Position numbers and translations under genes: made by a program. Source: Acetobacter oeni (lineage in GTDB: Bacteria > Pseudomonadota > Alphaproteobacteria > Acetobacterales > Acetobacteraceae). Taken from it: DNA of 64,000 bases. Below the pieces are notes generated by a model, which made no database searches, was not told the DNA's origin, and worked only from the letters and a program-made list of their open reading frames with translations. The stretch lies in the NCBI RefSeq assembly GCF_011516825.1, contig NZ_WOTA01000009.1, forward strand, positions 1-64,000, written 5' to 3'. This document shows, one piece after another, positions 8,873 through 18,468 of the stretch (its first letter is position 1; every line of letters starts with the position of its first letter).

Positions 8873-11800
8873 ATGGCAACCATCATCAGCAGCGGGACAA
8901 AGACAAATCAGACTGACAGCAGCGGAACAATGCTCGTTTATAATGGCGGAGTGGTTGACGGTCTCGTCGTCAGCTCCGGCGCCACGCTGCGGGTCTCCAG
9001 CGACGGGACTGTAAACGATCTCACTCTGCTTAGTGGCGGCACGATCAGTGTTGGCGGAACAACCGCCAGCCCCGCTATCGTCAGCGGTGGAGAAATAGAG
9101 GCCGGCGATACGGGCGTGAACGTCCTGAGTGGCGGCTACCTTGAAGGTATAACCGTCGACTCCGGCGCGACCATAACCGGCATCAACACGGGGGCTGTCG
9201 CCAGTGGCCTGATCCTTGAGGCCGGAGCCACGGAAAATATCATCACGGGTGGGATCGACAGCGGCGCCATATTGTCGGGTGGAACAGATGGTGCTGCCGG
9301 CGCGCAACAGAATGTAGAGGCCGGCGCCAGTGCGGTCAGCGCCACTCTCTATGGCAACGCGGTGCAGCTCATTGCCGCCGGTGCCTCAGCGGTCGATACC
9401 ACACTGAGCGGCGGCGGGTCCGCCGTTGTTGCCAACCAGGTCGTCTCGAACGGTGGTTATGCAAGCAACACCACCATTCTCAGCGGCGCCGAACAGCAGG
9501 TTCAGCAGGGAGGCAGTGCCTGCGATATCACTGTCAGTTCCGGTGGCGAAAGTGACGTTCAGTCAGGCGGCGTTGTCTCAGGTGTAACTGTTGATTCCTC
9601 CGGTTTTATCCAGATCGCAGCCGGCGCTACAGCCAGTAATATTACGCTTAACAGTGGCGGGTCCGCCTACGTTCTGGATAATGACGGTGTGGGCGCGACC
9701 GTCGATAACATCACGGTCGCAAGCGGCGCCATACTGGAGATTGGCGGTACCGACGACGCCATCACCAATCTCACGCTGTCAGCCGGCGCAGAGCTTCTGA
9801 TCGATCTTGATCCGTCCGATTACACCGTCTCCTACGCCTCTGATGCGATAAACATTCTGGATTCCACCGGCGCAACCGCTGACACAATCAGCCTGGCCTC
9901 TCCGATCGACGGGGCTTCCGATTTCACTCAGACCAACGCCACCGGCTCACAGGCCCAGACAGCTTTCGAACTGACCGACATCGCCTGCTACTGCCCCGGC
10001 ACACGCATCGCGGTTCAGAACGGCGAGGCCCCGATCGAAACCCTTCAGATCGGTGATCTGGTCCGCACGGCCTCCGGCGCCCTCCGTCCCGTGCGCTGGA
10101 TCGGGCGCCGCAGCTACGCGCCAGCCTTCGTCGGAAAAAACAAAAAGCTGCTTCCCGTCACCATCAAAGCCGGCGCGCTCGCCAGCAATGTGCCGGTGCG
10201 TGACCTCAGCATCTCCCCTCTCCACGCCATGTATGTTGACGGTGTGCTCATTCCCGCCAGCTCGCTGGTCAACGGTATCAGCATCGTGCAGGACGAAGAG
10301 CCCGGCGAAGTGTCCTATATCCACCTCGAACTGGAGAGCCACGACCTGCTGATGGCCGAAGGCACCCCGTCCGAGACCTATGTGGAGGACGGCTCACGCG
10401 GCATATTCCAGAATGCCGCCGATTATTACACCCTCTACCCCGATGCCGGACGTGCGGAGCCGGTCTACTGCGCTCCCCGGGTCGAAGGCGGGGAACAGCT
10501 CGCAAAAATCTGGCACCGGCTTGCCGAACGCGCCAGACTGAATCCCGATACGGATATGCCGCGCCACGAACAGGCTCCCATGTCGGCTGCTGACGCGGAG
10601 ACGGAAGAGCATCTGCATGGCTGGCTGGATTTCGCGGATCGTCGCAAAGTCAGCGGCTGGGCCTGGAATCAGAACCAGCCCTGGGATAAAATGCAGGTCG
10701 ATATATTCGTTGACGACGAATACCTCACCACCGTTTCCGCCGCCGATCACCGCCCGGACCTCGTTGCCTCCGGTTTCGGAACCGGATGGGCCGGATTCTC
10801 CTTCGCCTTCACCAGACCGCTCGACCCCTCGGTGGCGCATACCATCGCCGTCCGTTACGCCGGCACGGATCGTCACCTGAACGATTCGCCGCGCCTGCTC
10901 GCCGCCTCGGACGAGTTCAATGACGAGCTGGAAGCGTTCGTCACCCGGGCCATTTCCGGCCTCGAAACCGATGAAGAACGCAGCCGGGCTCTGAGATTCG
11001 TCGCGCATCAGGCCGATCTGATCTGTCAGGCAAAAGCGGAACGCGATGCCGGGAACCGGGAAAAGGCAGAGCACGACCGCATCCGTCGCCTGGCCGGGAA
11101 ATCCGCGTCCAAAATCCCTAAACTCCGCCGTGCGCTCGTCATTGACGAACAGTTTCCCCGGCAGGGACACGATGCCGGATCAGAAGCCATCTGCTCGCAT
11201 ATCCGCGCCCTTGGACGCCTCGGCTACCACGTGACGTTCACAATGCCGTCCACGAATATCCCGCAGGACCTGATTTCCGTCCTGGAAGCCGAAGGCGTCT
11301 CCGTGGCCACCGCCCCGTTCTACGCGTCGCCCGAAGACCTGCTGCGCCGGCAGGCCGGCACATTCGACGTTGTCTATCTGCACCGCGCCGGCCTCGCGTC
11401 ATCCTATGCGGGACTCGTCAGACGCTACATGAGCAACAGCCGCCTCATCTACAGCGTTGCGGATCTTCACTATCTCCGCATGGCCCGTCAGGCCGCCGTG
11501 GAGGGGAACGCCGGTCTCGCCCGCGAAGCCGGACGGATGCGGACACTCGAAGTGACTTCCGCTCTTATGTCCGACGTCGTCGTCACCCATTCGGCCGTTG
11601 AAGCCGAAGAACTGCGACGCCTGATGCCGGCTCTGAAAGTGCATGTCGTTCCATGGGACATCGCCGCGCAGCCCGTGAAAACATCCGCCCGCCAGCGTCA
11701 GGGCGTCGCTTTCCTCGGTCATTACCGTCACGCTCCCAACCGTGATGCCGCCGACTGGCTGGTCCGCGAGATCATGCCACTCGTCTGGCAGCAGGCCCCG

Positions 11801-12280
11801 CATATCCGCTGTGTGCTGGCCGGCACGGATATGGACGCCGGTATCGAAGCCCTGGCACGTGCCGCCAGCCCGTCATGCGGGGGCGTCGAAGTTACAGGCC
11901 GAATCGAGAACCTGCGGGACGGGCTGTTCGAGCAGGTCCGCCTGGGCGTCGCGCCCCTGCGATACGGAGCCGGCATCAAAGGCAAAGTACTCGAAACATT
12001 CGCGGCCGGTCTGCCCTGCGTCATGACGCCCATGGCAGCCGAAGGCATTGATCTTCCGGGAGGCCTGAGCGCGCTGGTTCAGAAAGACGCAAAACATCTC
12101 GCGGCTGAAATCGTCCGTCTGCATGACGCTCCGGACCTGGTGGATACGATGGGTAACACGGCCTGCCGCCTGATCGCGGAGAAATGTGGAGAACACGAGG
12201 TCAACACAGCCCTGGCAGAAGCTCTTGGAAGACCGGAGGCCGCACTGGAAGCGCCGGAATTTTTTAAAGCATCGGCATAA
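8873..12280 (+). CDS. AIDA-repeat / Hint / beta-sandwich / GT4 glycosyltransferase fusion
   Basis: This 1135-residue protein has four parts. Residues about 12-312 are imperfect repeats of roughly 20 residues rich in SSGG and SGAT, of the AIDA-adhesin type. Residues about 370-515 form a Hint (hedgehog/intein) domain with C372 in CYCPGTRI and H451 in SISPLHAM. Residues about 580-672 form a beta-sandwich marked by VSGWAWNQNQPWDK. Residues about 752-1122 are a GT4-like glycosyltransferase with IKGKVLETFAAGLPCV and a following AAEG. There is no Sec signal; Hint proteins of this family are often thought to leave by type I secretion, but no exporter is adjacent. A GTG at 8849 is an alternative start, but CGGGAGCA before the ATG at 8873 favours the latter. 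Hint domains can cleave their own backbone, so the repeats and the transferase may be separated after translation. That is inference. Confidence 0.8.
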   Translation: MATIISSGTKTNQTDSSGTMLVYNGGVVDGLVVSSGATLRVSSDGTVNDLTLLSGGTISVGGTTASPAIVSGGEIEAGDTGVNVLSGGYLEGITVDSGATITGINTGAVASGLILEAGATENIITGGIDSGAILSGGTDGAAGAQQNVEAGASAVSATLYGNAVQLIAAGASAVDTTLSGGGSAVVANQVVSNGGYASNTTILSGAEQQVQQGGSACDITVSSGGESDVQSGGVVSGVTVDSSGFIQIAAGATASNITLNSGGSAYVLDNDGVGATVDNITVASGAILEIGGTDDAITNLTLSAGAELLIDLDPSDYTVSYASDAINILDSTGATADTISLASPIDGASDFTQTNATGSQAQTAFELTDIACYCPGTRIAVQNGEAPIETLQIGDLVRTASGALRPVRWIGRRSYAPAFVGKNKKLLPVTIKAGALASNVPVRDLSISPLHAMYVDGVLIPASSLVNGISIVQDEEPGEVSYIHLELESHDLLMAEGTPSETYVEDGSRGIFQNAADYYTLYPDAGRAEPVYCAPRVEGGEQLAKIWHRLAERARLNPDTDMPRHEQAPMSAADAETEEHLHGWLDFADRRKVSGWAWNQNQPWDKMQVDIFVDDEYLTTVSAADHRPDLVASGFGTGWAGFSFAFTRPLDPSVAHTIAVRYAGTDRHLNDSPRLLAASDEFNDELEAFVTRAISGLETDEERSRALRFVAHQADLICQAKAERDAGNREKAEHDRIRRLAGKSASKIPKLRRALVIDEQFPRQGHDAGSEAICSHIRALGRLGYHVTFTMPSTNIPQDLISVLEAEGVSVATAPFYASPEDLLRRQAGTFDVVYLHRAGLASSYAGLVRRYMSNSRLIYSVADLHYLRMARQAAVEGNAGLAREAGRMRTLEVTSALMSDVVVTHSAVEAEELRRLMPALKVHVVPWDIAAQPVKTSARQRQGVAFLGHYRHAPNRDAADWLVREIMPLVWQQAPHIRCVLAGTDMDAGIEALARAASPSCGGVEVTGRIENLRDGLFEQVRLGVAPLRYGAGIKGKVLETFAAGLPCVMTPMAAEGIDLPGGLSALVQKDAKHLAAEIVRLHDAPDLVDTMGNTACRLIAEKCGEHEVNTALAEALGRPEAALEAPEFFKASA

Positions 12281-12583
12281 CCCCGGCCGGGGGCCTCTCC
12301 GCTTACAGGCAAGGTCTGGCACGTGAACAGCATCGGACCGGAATCCATCCGGTCCGATGCTGTATTATATTTAAGGCCAGCATAGTCAGGCTGTAACCGA
12401 AATGAAGCTGCCGGGAGGGCAATCCCGAGCCGATTCCCCATGGTAAGGCTTGGCACTGACAGAAGCAGGACCGGCCTGCGCTGATTTCAGACCTTTATGC
12501 TGCGAATTGTACGAAAATTAACTTCTTTACTTCAAGACTGAAATTGAAATTTGTTTCAATAAGTAACTTTCAGAGATCAGAAT
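12281..12583. other. Gap between the Hint fusion and the GT genes
   Basis: The first half is a strong terminator hairpin (12329-12361). The second half is AT-rich and probably promoter DNA. It contains the inverted repeat ATTGAAA (12543-12549) and TTTCAAT (12554-12560) shortly before the next start. No gene was recognised. Confidence 0.5.
12329..12372 (+). terminator. Strong hairpin terminator after the Hint fusion
   Basis: A perfect 14-bp stem, AGCATCGGACCGGA at 12329-12342 and its complement at 12348-12361, with a five-base loop, is followed by the T-rich GTATTATATTT. It separates the fusion gene from the downstream glycosyltransferases. Confidence 0.8.
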
Positions 12584-14260
12584 ATGGCCCAGACAGAATC
12601 ACCAGGGATCGGTCCTGTCGTCAATGTGACTGACGTTTCATCTATTTTTGAAATCCGGAATCATGGTCTTGTCCACGTATCTGATAATAAAACTACCAGA
12701 GAAGCATTTGATTCAGATCAGGACGAGTTAACAATCCGAAATTCCGGTCTGTTTGATGAGGAATTTTATTATCAGGCTAATGCTGACGTTAAAAACGCAA
12801 AGCTGGATCCGGTAAAACACTACATTGAACATGGCGCGGACGAGGGACGCCGACCCAACCGGAGTTTCGATACAGCGCATTATGCCGGGATATTTCAGAA
12901 CGAAATAGCGTCCGGTGAAAATCCATTCGCGCATTATATCAGAACAGATGGAAAAACGGTCTATTCAACCAGGGGAATGCTGGAAGACTACTCTTATCGT
13001 TCGGTATACAAAGCTATTTCCCGGATGAAACACCTCGCGTTTTTTGGTTCCACGGATTATGTGGCAATGAACAGTGACGTAACCACGTCAGATCTTTGTC
13101 CGGCCCAGCATGCCGTGCTCTATGGTATCAGTGAAGGACGCTCAGTACTCTCGCGGAAGCATATCGCAAAAACATTGGGCAAGCTGGCGCAGCAGTCTCC
13201 TGCTCTGTCGGCTGTTCCGTCAACACCACTGCTGAAAAAGCGAGATTTTCCTGAAAAAATAGGTGTTTTTCAACATTCCCTCGGAAATATTTTTATCAGG
13301 GAAATTGCAGAAACACTGGTCAGTCAGTTGAATGACGCCGGACTTAATGCCATCCTGCTTGATGAGACATGCTCCATACAGGAAAAACCTCAGTTCTGTA
13401 TTTTCTGCGGACCACATGAGTTCTTTTTCCTTCCCGGTTCAGAGCCGTGGAAGGGGGATGATATTGTCCGAAATTCAGTCATGTTTAATACCGAGCAGCC
13501 GCAGACGCTGTGGTTTGTCAGAGGTTTGCTTTATAATCTGATGTCCAGCGGTGTCATCGATATTTCTTTTCAAAATTTAGAAGTGTTTTCAGGTGCAGGT
13601 ATTCCGGGGCTGTTCTTTAACCCTCCCGTGAATATGTCTTCCCGGATACTATCACCCGCTGATCAGTCTCATGCAATGGTACGAATTTTACCTCCATCAT
13701 GTAGGAAAAGCTCTGATCCGAAACTGTCATTCAATAAACGGGAAATAGATGTCAGTTTTTTCGGAAATCATACCGACAGGCGGGAAAAATTCTTCTCCAG
13801 ACATGCCGAATTCTTCGCGGATTATAAATGCTTCTTTTATTACAGGCGTACGGGTGGCCCTATAGCTGACAGTCAGAGATACGGGATATTGTCGCGTCTT
13901 GCCAGTCATGTTGCCTCTCACTCAAAAATTTCTCTCAATATTCACAGGGAAAATGACCTCTTTTTTGAATGGCAACGTATTGTAGCGCAGGGAATGGCAC
14001 GAGGTTCCCTTGTTGTAAGCGAGGAATGTCTCCCGCACCCGTATTTTAGTGCGGGAATTCACTATCTTTCTGAAACAACCAGACATATTCCAAATCTTGT
14101 GGAGTGGCTCCTTCATTCATCTGATGGAAAAAAAGAGGCCGCCCGAATACGCAGTAATGCCCTTACCAAAATCGTGAACGGCCGTCAGGCGGCGGAGGAT
14201 CAGAATAGATTATTGCGTTTTATTTCATCGCGATGGAAGGCTATCAGCAGTGACCATTAA
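12584..14260 (+). CDS. CgeB-like glycosyltransferase with N-terminal FYxxNxDV module
   Basis: This 558-residue protein is probably a cytosolic glycosyltransferase. Residues about 50-105 carry a module (FDEEFYYQANADV, then PVKHYIEHGADEGRRPN) that is often found at the front of polysaccharide glycosyltransferases. A CgeB/YkvP-like transferase region follows from about residue 220, with NTEQPQTLWF, DVSFFGNHTDRREKF and, near the end, SLNIHRENDLFFEWQRI. The donor and acceptor are not predictable. Its start overlaps no upstream gene, and its end overlaps the next gene by 11 bases, so the two are translationally coupled. The coding DNA is clearly more AT-rich than its upstream neighbours, a sign of a different origin. 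Confidence 0.75.
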   Translation: MAQTESPGIGPVVNVTDVSSIFEIRNHGLVHVSDNKTTREAFDSDQDELTIRNSGLFDEEFYYQANADVKNAKLDPVKHYIEHGADEGRRPNRSFDTAHYAGIFQNEIASGENPFAHYIRTDGKTVYSTRGMLEDYSYRSVYKAISRMKHLAFFGSTDYVAMNSDVTTSDLCPAQHAVLYGISEGRSVLSRKHIAKTLGKLAQQSPALSAVPSTPLLKKRDFPEKIGVFQHSLGNIFIREIAETLVSQLNDAGLNAILLDETCSIQEKPQFCIFCGPHEFFFLPGSEPWKGDDIVRNSVMFNTEQPQTLWFVRGLLYNLMSSGVIDISFQNLEVFSGAGIPGLFFNPPVNMSSRILSPADQSHAMVRILPPSCRKSSDPKLSFNKREIDVSFFGNHTDRREKFFSRHAEFFADYKCFFYYRRTGGPIADSQRYGILSRLASHVASHSKISLNIHRENDLFFEWQRIVAQGMARGSLVVSEECLPHPYFSAGIHYLSETTRHIPNLVEWLLHSSDGKKEAARIRSNALTKIVNGRQAAEDQNRLLRFISSRWKAISSDH

Positions 14261-15008
14261 GCCCTGGAATCGCCGATATGAGCATATCTACAAAACGTCC
14301 ATGGAAGCTCCTGCATCGGAGAAACTGATATCAGTCTGCATCCCGCATTTTAATTATGGTGATTACATCGAGGAATGTCTCGATTCCGTCTGTGCACAGA
14401 CACATACGGATATTGAGCTTATCATTGTAGATGACTGCTCTGACGAAACTTCGTCCCTTGCAGCTATTTCAGGCTGGGCCGACAGGAACCGGGAGCGCTT
14501 TCATGGCGTCTCGGTCATCAGAAACCTGCGCAATATGGGACCGTCCGTGTCACGCAATATCGCTATTGAGCAGGCGAGAGGAGAATTCATCCTGCTTCTT
14601 GATGCTGACAATATTCTGTTTCCCGCAGCGGCGACAAAACTTTTGACAGCCTGTGTCGATGGAGGGTTTGATGCTGTCTATCCACAAATTGTCGAGGTCG
14701 GAGACCGGCATGGTCTCGGACATGCTGATCTGTGGGATCCGATCCGGTTACGCGAAGCAAATTATATTGATGTTACCTCGCTTGTGAGAAAATCTGCGTT
14801 CGAGACAGTAGGTGGCTTTAGTCATATCGAAGAGGGCTGGGAAGATTATGATTTCTGGATGAAGTTTGTTCGAGCTGATCTGGATGTTGGATTTCTTCCC
14901 GAAATTCTTTGCAAATACAGAGTGCATGAAGTCTCCCGTACAATGCGGGAAGCTTTGCCTGCTCATTATGATCTCGAACTTATAATGGCCTTTCGGTATC
15001 CCGTATAA
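14250..15008 (+). CDS. GT2-family glycosyltransferase
   Basis: This 252-residue GT-A fold transferase has the expected N-terminal strand ISVCIPHFNYGDYIEECL, the nucleotide-binding VDDCSD, the metal-binding LLDADN, and a C-terminal EEGWEDYDFWMKF that matches the ED catalytic region. These enzymes transfer sugars from nucleotide donors in glycan assembly. The chosen GTG at 14250 lies inside the end of the previous gene (11-base overlap); an ATG at 14301 is an alternative start that would remove 17 residues without touching the fold. It is part of an AT-rich block of three glycosyltransferase genes and is likely co-transcribed with them. Confidence 0.85.
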   Translation: MTIKPWNRRYEHIYKTSMEAPASEKLISVCIPHFNYGDYIEECLDSVCAQTHTDIELIIVDDCSDETSSLAAISGWADRNRERFHGVSVIRNLRNMGPSVSRNIAIEQARGEFILLLDADNILFPAAATKLLTACVDGGFDAVYPQIVEVGDRHGLGHADLWDPIRLREANYIDVTSLVRKSAFETVGGFSHIEEGWEDYDFWMKFVRADLDVGFLPEILCKYRVHEVSRTMREALPAHYDLELIMAFRYPV

Positions 15009-15092
15009 TGGGCATTTTTATGTTATATAAAGAGTTTTTTGTAAATTATAGAAAAAATCACACAGTAATTTTTTGATATTGCGGAGTTGGCC

Positions 15093-16055
15093 ATGACAAA
15101 AACATATGATTGCTTTCCTTTTTTTAATGAACTGGAAATTTTAGATCTGCGACTAAAGATGCATAATGATTTTGTTGATTACTTTGTGATCAGTGAGTCT
15201 GCAAAGACTTTTACAGGAAACCCAAAGCCACTTTTTTTTCATGAAAACAGAAAAATTTTCAAAGATTATCTCCATAAAATTATTCACATTGTCGTTGATG
15301 ACTTTCCTGACACAGAAGATCCATTCGTCAGAGAATATCACCAGAGACATTCGTTTTTAAGAGTGATGGAACAAGCGGAAGACAATGATCTTTTCATTAT
15401 CGCAGATGCCGATGAGTTATTGCGGCAATCATCTATTTTGGAAGCTTCCAATTTCGATGGAATAAGCATCTTTGATATGCCCATGTTCCAGTTTTATATG
15501 AATTTGCAGCAGTCTCCATCGGGATGGACTGCGTGTTATGCGGGGAAAAAGCGATACCTGAAAAATATAGAAAATATCTCAACGGCACGATGGGATCGTT
15601 CGAAGTTCTACGATCAGTTGAAAACTGAAGGTAAAATCTTGCATGTGATGGATGCCGGATGGCACTTTACACATCTTGGAGGATTCGAACGTCTGCAGAG
15701 TAAATTCAGATCTTACTCACACGCGAACGATCCCTGGCCACGTGCAATGATGAATAAGGATGCGCTAAAAAATCATATTACAGCTGGTGGAATAGTGGGA
15801 AATTTCAAAGAAGTTTCAAAATTTATTCCAATAACATATCCTTATTATCCACTTGAAATAAATAATAATCAGAAAGTTTATTTAGATAACGGGTTCATAA
15901 AAGATGTTTATGAAGCAATGGATGAGTTGCAAAATCTTTTCCGGAATACAAGAAACGATTTTGCTAAAATTCTAAAATTTAGTGATGATAAAAGTGGCGT
16001 TTTGTATGGATTAACGGCTAAAGAATATTCAATTATGGCTGATATAATTTTGTAA
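15093..16055 (+). CDS. GT17-family glycosyltransferase (beta-1,4-GlcNAc-transferase-like)
   Basis: This 320-residue protein matches the GT17 pattern: the opening TKTYDCFPFFNELEILDLR, the acidic IIADADELLR motif, and AGWHFTHLGGFE late in the protein. The animal founder of the family adds a bisecting N-acetylglucosamine to N-glycans; bacterial members occur in surface-glycan and flagellar-glycan loci, and their donors are mostly untested. GCGGAG at 15080-15085 supports the ATG at 15093. The gene is very AT-rich for this genome, with runs such as TTTTTTTT near its start, and the decayed transposase right after it fits recent acquisition. Confidence 0.8.
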   Translation: MTKTYDCFPFFNELEILDLRLKMHNDFVDYFVISESAKTFTGNPKPLFFHENRKIFKDYLHKIIHIVVDDFPDTEDPFVREYHQRHSFLRVMEQAEDNDLFIIADADELLRQSSILEASNFDGISIFDMPMFQFYMNLQQSPSGWTACYAGKKRYLKNIENISTARWDRSKFYDQLKTEGKILHVMDAGWHFTHLGGFERLQSKFRSYSHANDPWPRAMMNKDALKNHITAGGIVGNFKEVSKFIPITYPYYPLEINNNQKVYLDNGFIKDVYEAMDELQNLFRNTRNDFAKILKFSDDKSGVLYGLTAKEYSIMADIIL

Positions 16056-16178
16056 TTATTTTATATTTACATATAAAAATTTAATGTTTTTGTTTTAGCA
16101 TGCCCGTAAAACAGGGATGGTATTGGAGGTAATTATTGTTCAGTAAAATTTTCTGGAAAGCGTTATGCGCTTTTGTGC

Positions 16179-16851
16179 ATGACTGAGGCGGTAAATTCGG
16201 ATGATTACAGCACACAACCGTATTCGTCTGATATCAGTGACAAGAAATGGTCTCTGATTGTTCCATACCTTCTTCTTATGAAAGAGGATACGGAACAACA
16301 CCATCATGCTCGAGGGCCTTTAGTATGTGATCTGCTACGGCACCGCGTGGTATGCGATGCCGGACGATCTTCCACCGTGGCCGCAGTTTATCAGTAGTCC
16401 CGACGGTGGATGGCGCCAGGAGAAAAAGGGATCAAAGCTGCACATGGTGGCCGATGCCCAGGGCATCTTCCGGTCTTGCATGTGACACCAGAGAACAGGG
16501 ATGGCCGGGCAGAATCTGGCCCGCTGGCTGAGGCCATCCGGCAGGCAACAGACAGAAGCGTTGAACTGGCATGGGCCGATCAGGATTACATCGGAGCCAA
16601 AGTGGTAAAAGCCGCTGAAGAGCTGGATATTATACCCGAAATCGTCAGACATCCTCAGGCGAGGCATGGTTTCGTGCTATTACCCCGGCGGACTGGTTGT
16701 GGAAAGATCTTTGGCATGGGCAACACGATGCAGGAGGCTCGTGAAGGACTATGAGCGATGTGCTTCAACGCTCGCAGCCGTGCACGCCCTCGCCTTCGCA
16801 GGATTCATGTACAGAAACGCTACCGCTCTGCTCATGCAAAATACCCTTTAG
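16179..16851 (+). pseudogene. Decayed IS5-family transposase
   Basis: A transposase reading can be followed in pieces. The N-terminus is YSSDISDKKWSLIVPYLLL. A frame-shifted segment then corresponds to the expected MIRYGIAWRAMP region, followed by KGSKLHMV in another frame. Next come EAIRQATDRSVELAWADQDY and a C-terminus with VVERSLAWATRCRRLVKDYE. At least two frameshifts and an internal deletion, which joins the WAM-P region directly to the KKGSKLH region, make it non-functional. The N-terminal sequence and about 50 bases of upstream DNA are homologous to a second remnant at 32.7 kb. It closes the AT-rich glycosyltransferase block. Confidence 0.8.
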
Positions 16852-16902
16852 AGATTTTGAACGACTTTTTTGAAGTATCTCCTGGGAACGATATCGCAGA
16901 TG

Positions 16903-17403
16903 TCAGCCGTCTCCCTCAATCGCGACCCGTGCCGCTGTCGCAAGCTGATCCACGCGCTCATTTTCAGGCACTCCGGAATGACCCCGAACCCAGTGCCACG
17001 AGACTTCATGCTTTTTTGCCGCCTCCAGCAGGCGCCGCCAGAGATCCATGTTCTTGACCGGGTCACCCGAAGCATTCCGCCAGTTCCGCCGCACCCAGCC
17101 CGTGTGCCAGCGTGTAATGCCGTTCTTCACGTATTCGCTGTCCGTATGAACCGCCACCACACAGGGACGCGTCAGTGCCTCAAGCGCTTCCGCCGCCGCC
17201 GTCAGTTCCATCCGGTTATTGGTCGTGGCCGCCTCGCCTCCTGAAAGCTCCCGTTCCTGCCCTTTGAAGCGAAGCAGAACGCCCCAGCCACCCGGGCCCG
17301 GATTGGGGCGGCAACCACCATCGGTCCAGACCTGAACAACCGCCGGCGCAGCCACGGAACCCCGCTCATCCGTCACATCCACAAATTCAGTCGTGTCAGA
17401 CAC
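16903..17403 (-). CDS. rnhA: Ribonuclease HI
   Basis: This 166-residue cytosolic enzyme cuts the RNA strand of RNA-DNA hybrids. The four acidic metal-binding residues can be placed at D28 (WTDGGC), E66 (NRMELTAA), D88 (VHTDSEYV) and D152 (ERVDQLA). The substrate-binding NPGPGGWG and WHWVRGHSG segments are also present. The GTG start at 17403 overlaps the end of thrB by 8 bases, which suits the downstream member of an ispH-thrB-rnhA operon as in other alphaproteobacteria. The frame is open for another 49 codons upstream, but that stretch lies inside thrB and has no RNase H similarity. Confidence 0.92.
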   Translation of the reverse strand: MSDTTEFVDVTDERGSVAAPAVVQVWTDGGCRPNPGPGGWGVLLRFKGQERELSGGEAATTNNRMELTAAAEALEALTRPCVVAVHTDSEYVKNGITRWHTGWVRRNWRNASGDPVKNMDLWRRLLEAAKKHEVSWHWVRGHSGVPENERVDQLATAARVAIEGDG

Positions 17404-18388
17404 CGTATGCCTCCAGAGTCGGCGAAGCGAGATGGAAGCGTAGCCGTCGCACGTAAGCCATCGGGTCCTTGCGCGTGACCATCGCTCCCGCCGGAGTGTT
17501 GACCCAGTCATAAAGCCGTGTGAGCGCAAACCGCATCGCTGCCCCGGCACACAACACCGGCAGAGCCGTACGTTCCGCCTCCGTCAGCGGCCGCACGCTC
17601 TGATAGCCTTCAAGCAGCCGCCGGGCGCAGGTCACATTGAATGTGCCATCATCGCCGAAACACCAGGCGTTGAGACAGATCGCCACGTCGTAGGTCAGCA
17701 GATCCGTGCAGGCAAAATAGAAATCGATCAGCCCCGAAATCGTTCCGTCGAGAAAAAACACATTGTCCGGAAACAGATCGGCATGAATCTGCCCACGCGG
17801 CAAAGCAGACTCGCCACGCATGGCAGGCCAGGACGGTAGAATCCGGTCCAGCGCAAGATCGAGTTCCTCGCTCAGCCCGGGAAAAGCCTGCTCCGTGCCC
17901 CCGTTACCCCGGGCCGCCCGCAACAGCGGTCGCCAGGCCTCCGGCCCCAGTCCGTTCGGGCGCTCCGTCGCATAATCCTGACCGGCAACATGCAGCGCCG
18001 CCAGCGCCGCTCCCAGCGGAGCGCAGTGCTCCACGCTCACATGCCGGGGCCACACACCCGGAAGAAACGTCGTAATCGCGGCGGGCCGCCCGGCCAGTTC
18101 ACGCAGCGCCAGCCCGTCACGGCCCGCGACCGGCAACGGACAGGACAGGCCCCGCATGGCAAGATGACGCATCAACCCCAGAAACCAAGGCAACTCCACC
18201 GGGTTCACCCGCTTTTCATACAGCGTGAGAATAAAATCCCGATCGGTCCCGTCCTGCGTCGTGCGCAGAACGAAATTACTGTTCTCCACACCCTCGGCGA
18301 TGCCACGGAAAGCCGTCAGACGGCCAATATCATATTCGGTCAGAAAACCGGCGAGGGCTTCATCCCCGACTTCCGTGTAGACAGCCAT
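17396..18388 (-). CDS. thrB: Homoserine kinase (type II)
   Basis: This 330-residue enzyme phosphorylates homoserine in threonine synthesis. It belongs to the aminoglycoside-phosphotransferase-like type II group, not the GHMP type. Evidence is the N-terminal [12 protein letters not shown], the nucleotide loop [13 protein letters not shown], the catalytic loop [12 protein letters not shown] and the metal-binding [11 protein letters not shown]. The length is normal. It lies about 80 bases downstream of ispH and overlaps rnhA by 8 bases, the arrangement typical of alphaproteobacteria. Confidence 0.93.
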   Translation of the reverse strand: MAVYTEVGDEALAGFLTEYDIGRLTAFRGIAEGVENSNFVLRTTQDGTDRDFILTLYEKRVNPVELPWFLGLMRHLAMRGLSCPLPVAGRDGLALRELAGRPAAITTFLPGVWPRHVSVEHCAPLGAALAALHVAGQDYATERPNGLGPEAWRPLLRAARGNGGTEQAFPGLSEELDLALDRILPSWPAMRGESALPRGQIHADLFPDNVFFLDGTISGLIDFYFACTDLLTYDVAICLNAWCFGDDGTFNVTCARRLLEGYQSVRPLTEAERTALPVLCAGAAMRFALTRLYDWVNTPAGAMVTRKDPMAYVRRLRFHLASPTLEAYGV

Positions 18389-18468
18389 GGGCTCCCTTCA
18401 GAGCAGTTCACCAGTCAGACAAGCCGGTAAAAACCAGGACGCCTGAAAAATAATTGACGCGTTCGGCC

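Noticed and set aside
9000..9800. Tandem repeats considered as a CRISPR or satellite array
   Set aside because: The repeats follow codon phase, vary in sequence and encode SSGG-type protein repeats; there are no constant repeats with unique spacers.
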